NCBI GenBank assembly: GCA_035275405.1
Contig: DATEMU010000004.1
Span: forward strand, 1-64,000
Direction of reading: 5' to 3'
Length of the DNA stretch: 64,000 nucleotides
Source of the DNA: Phycisphaerae bacterium
GTDB taxonomy: Bacteria; Planctomycetota; Phycisphaerae; UBA1845; UTPLA1
The translations under genes and the position numbers were made by a program. The notes below the pieces were generated by a model, which was not told where the DNA came from, ran no database searches, and was given only the letters and a program-made list of their open reading frames with translations. Of this stretch, positions 61,151 through 64,000 are shown piece by piece. The stretch's first letter is position 1. Each line of letters begins with the position of its first letter.

Positions 61151-62698
61151 TTACTCGGTGCCTAGCACCGCGAAGAACTCCGTAGATCCGGTGGCGACCC
61201 TGAGGCGAACACCTTTGGCCAGGGCGTCCTGGGTGAGAATCTTGCCTAACTCGTCAACGTCCTGCACCGGCTGGTCATTGGCCCGAACGATCAATTGGCC
61301 GGCCTTCAAGTCGGCGTTGTAGGCCTCGCCCGTCGGATCCACCTGGGTAATGATCACGCCGCTGATATCCTCGCGATCGAGACGAAACCGCTTGGCCAGG
61401 CGCTTGGTGACGTTGCGAACCTCCAGGCCCAGCGTCTCCACGCTCAGCGATTTCTCGACGACCGGCTCGGAAGGATCGGCGGTCTCCCGGGCCTCCGCCT
61501 GCGAGGGCCGAATCCGTCGACTGGTGCGAAGCGAGCCGGAGGGAGTAAAGTCCGGCGGCTGTTCGCCGATCGTGACGCGCAGGTCGCCCGCCGATCCGGA
61601 ACGCCAGACATTGAGAACCACTTCCGTGCCCGGCGCGGTCAAGGCGATCACCTCCTTGAATTGATCGTGATTGGCGACGGCCTTGCCGTTGTACGAGAGC
61701 ACGATGTCTTCGGCGCGAAGTCCGCCGCTCTCTGCGGGCGTCTTTTCGCCAACATGGCTAATGAGGGCGCCGGACAATTCGACGAGCCCGTAGGCATTCG
61801 CCGTCTTGCCGTCCACGGGTTGAATCTCAACCCCCAGGAATCCACGAACAACCTTCTTTCCGGACTTGAGCTGGCCGGCGATGCGAACGACGGTATTGGA
61901 CGGAATCGCGAACCCGACGCCCTGGTGACCGCCCGAGTCGGTGGCGATGGCCACGCTGAGGCCGATGACCTCGCCCCGGGTGTTAATCAGCGGACCGCCG
62001 GAATTTCCCGGGTTGATCGGCGCATCCGTCTGCAGCCAGTTCTTGTAGTCAATGTCGACGTCGACTTCATTGCGCCCCGTCGCGCTGATGATCCCGTGGG
62101 AAACGCTGTGGCCGAATTTAAAGGGGCTGCCAATGGCCAGGACGATGTTCCCGACCTCTGCCATGTCGGAATCGCCGAAACGGGCGGGGTGCAGGCGGCC
62201 GGCGTCGATCTTGATCACCGCGACGTCGGTCATGGCGTCGGTGCCGACGACCCGGGCCCGAAACTCGCGGCCGTCGGCCAGCTTGACGCGGACGACGTCG
62301 GCGTCGGCGACCACGTGATTATTGGTGACGATATGGCCCTCCTCGTCGAGGATCACGCCGCTGCCGGCGCCGGTCGTCGGTACCGGTTGAAACTCCTGAT
62401 CGCCGAACAGCTTCTTGAGTTCGTTATTGACTTCCCGGTTGACCGTGGCGGCCCGGATGCTGACCACCGACGGCTTGACCGCGTTCGCAATGAGGCTAAA
62501 GGCCCGTGAGAGCCGATCGAGTTCCCCCAGCGCCGCGCGATCGACCTCCGAGAGCTCCGGCGGAAAATGAAGCGGCGCGGGGTTATCAAACCCCCGGACG
62601 TTCCCCGCACCGAACACGAGGAAAAAGATCAACGCCCAATGCCCGGCAGAGCTTTCACGTTTCCTTCCAGCCAACGCCCCTTCACGAATAGTCAGCAT
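61151..62698 (-). CDS. HtrA/DegP family serine protease
   Basis: A 515-residue periplasmic protease/chaperone. Signal or anchor WALIFFLVFGAGNVRG is followed by the trypsin-like domain: VTNNHVVADADVV (His near 127), TDVAVIKID (Asp) and PGNSGGPLINTRG (Ser near 232). Two PDZ domains follow, of which the first has GGLRAEDIVLSYNG and the second AYNADLKAGQLIV. GAGGGG precedes the ATG. It degrades or refolds damaged envelope proteins, by family knowledge. Confidence 0.94.
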   Translation of the reverse strand: MLTIREGALAGRKRESSAGHWALIFFLVFGAGNVRGFDNPAPLHFPPELSEVDRAALGELDRLSRAFSLIANAVKPSVVSIRAATVNREVNNELKKLFGDQEFQPVPTTGAGSGVILDEEGHIVTNNHVVADADVVRVKLADGREFRARVVGTDAMTDVAVIKIDAGRLHPARFGDSDMAEVGNIVLAIGSPFKFGHSVSHGIISATGRNEVDVDIDYKNWLQTDAPINPGNSGGPLINTRGEVIGLSVAIATDSGGHQGVGFAIPSNTVVRIAGQLKSGKKVVRGFLGVEIQPVDGKTANAYGLVELSGALISHVGEKTPAESGGLRAEDIVLSYNGKAVANHDQFKEVIALTAPGTEVVLNVWRSGSAGDLRVTIGEQPPDFTPSGSLRTSRRIRPSQAEARETADPSEPVVEKSLSVETLGLEVRNVTKRLAKRFRLDREDISGVIITQVDPTGEAYNADLKAGQLIVRANDQPVQDVDELGKILTQDALAKGVRLRVATGSTEFFAVLGTE

Positions 62699-63099
62699 GG
62701 GTCACCCCTCTGGCGAATCTCGGATTTAATATCCGCTCCACGACGAGGCCTCGCGGCCCCCGTCTATGAACACGCCGCCGCGTATGCTCGGCGGCCAACA
62801 CGACTCACGCGTCGCAAACGGCGCGCAGCCATAACACACGTTCACGCGTCTGCGTCGGGTACAAGAAGTTATGGGAACCCGCCCCGAAGCGAACTGTGTC
62901 ATCGCTTGTCAATATGGTATCCATCCCAACTCAAATAGTCACCCATACGGGTTGGGAAATCCGGTCGTCCCCTGTCGGAAAGCCCGTGAATACCGGACTC
63001 CAAGAGGTCCGAATCTCCGGCAATTCCCGCCTTCTTCCGATATCGGTGAGCCCAGCCTGAATTCACGAATAACAATGATGCGGATACGCGAAGGCGGAG
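62699..63099. other. Intergenic region between htrA-like gene and dnaA
   Basis: About 400 bases upstream of the HtrA gene and downstream of dnaA. No DnaA box (TTATCCACA or close form) was seen, nor an ORF with ribosome site, nor a U-tailed terminator. It should contain the HtrA promoter, which I cannot place. Confidence 0.35.
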
Positions 63100-64000
63100 T
63101 TAACAGCCGAGTTGTTCTTCCTGACTTTGAATGATCGAAGTCAGTTTTCGAACTTGGAGACCCGTGACGCTCGGCCAGCTCACCTCGGCGTCGTCGTGCA
63201 ACAGTTGTCCGATTCGCCGGCACGCCAGGAGCACGGTGGTGTGGTTCTTATTGCCCATCATCCGCCCGATCTCGGGAAACGACAGATCGGTGTGCTTCCG
63301 GGCCAGGAACATCGCGACGTTTCGGGCCAGGGCGATGGTGCGGCTCTTGCGGGAGGTGTGCAGATCGGCCGGCGTGATGCCGAAAAAGGCCGCCGCGCCC
63401 TGCTCGATGTCGCTGACCGTCAGGATGCGGCCCGTCTGGCGAAGATGGTCTTCGAGGGCCTGGCGGGCGGTATCGAGAGTGATCGGGGACTTCATCAGGG
63501 AGGCAAAGGCAAGGAGCTTGACGAGGCAACCCTCCAACTCGCGGACATTGGTTTGTATTTTGTCGGCGATGTAGTGGATGACGGGCTCGGGAATGACCTT
63601 GTTCATTTTCTCGGCGCGGCGGCGGAGGATGTCGCCCCGGGTTTCGAAATCCGGCCGCTCGATCCGGACGATCATTCCCGACATGAGCCGGTTGATCAAC
63701 GATTCCGGCAGGTCCGCGATCATGCGCGGGTGCGCATCCGAGGCCAGTATGACGCGCTTTCCAACGGCTTGGATGTCGTTAAAGGTGTGCAGGAACTCTT
63801 CCTGCGTGGCCTTCTTGTTGGCGAGGAACTGGATGTCGTCCAAAAGAAGGACATCGATCTCGCGGTAGCGGTGCCGAAAGGCGTCAAGCCGATGCTCGCG
63901 AAGCGCAAAGAGAAACTGGTTGGTGAATTCCTCGCCCGAGGCATACACCCAGCGAATCGAAGGCTTCGTCTCGGCCAGGCTGTTCGCGATGCCCTGGAGG
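63100..64000 (-). CDS. dnaA: Chromosomal replication initiator DnaA, C-terminal part
   Basis: The last 300 codons of DnaA; the N-terminus lies beyond the right edge. The AAA+ part shows VLLLDDIQFLANK (Walker B), VILASDAHPRMIADL (sensor I), LINRLMSGMIVRIERPD and TNVRELEGCL (sensor II). Domain IV has RNVAMFLARKHTDLSFPEIG and the signature GNKNHTTVLLACRRI, which binds DnaA boxes. Walker A would be just outside the window. Confidence 0.96.
   Translation of the reverse strand, partial: LQGIANSLAETKPSIRWVYASGEEFTNQFLFALREHRLDAFRHRYREIDVLLLDDIQFLANKKATQEEFLHTFNDIQAVGKRVILASDAHPRMIADLPESLINRLMSGMIVRIERPDFETRGDILRRRAEKMNKVIPEPVIHYIADKIQTNVRELEGCLVKLLAFASLMKSPITLDTARQALEDHLRQTGRILTVSDIEQGAAAFFGITPADLHTSRKSRTIALARNVAMFLARKHTDLSFPEIGRMMGNKNHTTVLLACRRIGQLLHDDAEVSWPSVTGLQVRKLTSIIQSQEEQLGC

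Noticed and set aside
62699-63099. Replication origin between HtrA gene and dnaA
   Set aside because: No DnaA boxes and no AT-rich stretch were seen.

Overview
The window reads as chromosome of a GC-rich, aerobic bacterium of the phylum Planctomycetota. This is inferred from content and not from a marker gene: several large secreted proteins end in short dockerin-like Asp/Asn-rich repeats, and there are prepilin-like proteins with a C-terminal H/DG motif, a Ser/Thr kinase with FHA partners, DUF1570, DUF885 and DUF362 proteins, and paired AlkP-superfamily proteins. No tRNA, rRNA, IS element, phage gene or CRISPR array was seen.

Layout. 1-5.5 kb: two secreted proteins on the minus strand, a Cys-rich protein cut by the left edge and an M36/M4-like metalloprotease. 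5.6-14 kb: GT-C glycosyltransferase, Mn-type superoxide dismutase, S1/P1-like nuclease, small lipoproteins, riboflavin synthase and PdxA. 14-20.2 kb: three tandem secreted zincin metalloproteases, two of them recent duplicates. 20.4-26.3 kb: an inositol-monophosphatase-family enzyme, an FHA-GspE/PilB-like ATPase, a divergent zinc-ribbon/FHA membrane protein coupled to a pseudopilin, and PilT. 26.4-34.9 kb: DUF885, DinG helicase, ThiS-ThiG, a thioredoxin-like lipoprotein with an in-frame UGA at its first active-site Cys, TrpF and RecJ. 34.9-37.9 kb: two fatty acid desaturases around an RRM RNA-binding protein, with a duplicated promoter/leader. 37.9-46.3 kb: Ser/Thr kinase, FHA protein, spermidine-synthase-like fusion, UDP-sugar pyrophosphorylase and a DUF362 protein. 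46.3-50.8 kb: a 600-base leader plus pseudopilin, PyrE, PurB and a DUF1570 lipoprotein. 50.9-61.1 kb: SulP transporter, LacI regulator, RfbA-RfbB, and a four-gene run of two AlkP-superfamily proteins, a small helical protein and a membrane protein. 61.1-64 kb: HtrA protease and the C-terminal part of DnaA, cut by the right edge.

Two observations stand out. The thioredoxin-like lipoprotein at 31822-32331 looks like a selenoprotein: UGA lies exactly where the first Cys of the CGPC motif belongs, the second Cys is kept, and a perfect 6-bp hairpin follows at bacterial-SECIS spacing. Second, the RRM protein and one desaturase, both of cold-adaptation type, share a conserved promoter (TGGACT-17-TATAGT / TACATT) and leader, including a hairpin with paired base changes between the copies. 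This suggests a structured, possibly cold-responsive regulatory RNA.

Biosynthetic genes (ribE, pdxA, thiS-thiG, trpF, pyrE-purB, rfbA-rfbB) are scattered as singletons or pairs. The secretory and pilus genes (pseudopilins, FHA-GspE, PilT), FHA proteins and kinase suggest phosphorylation-linked control of a type IV pilus/type II secretion apparatus. That apparatus could export the large metalloproteases, but this link is inference.
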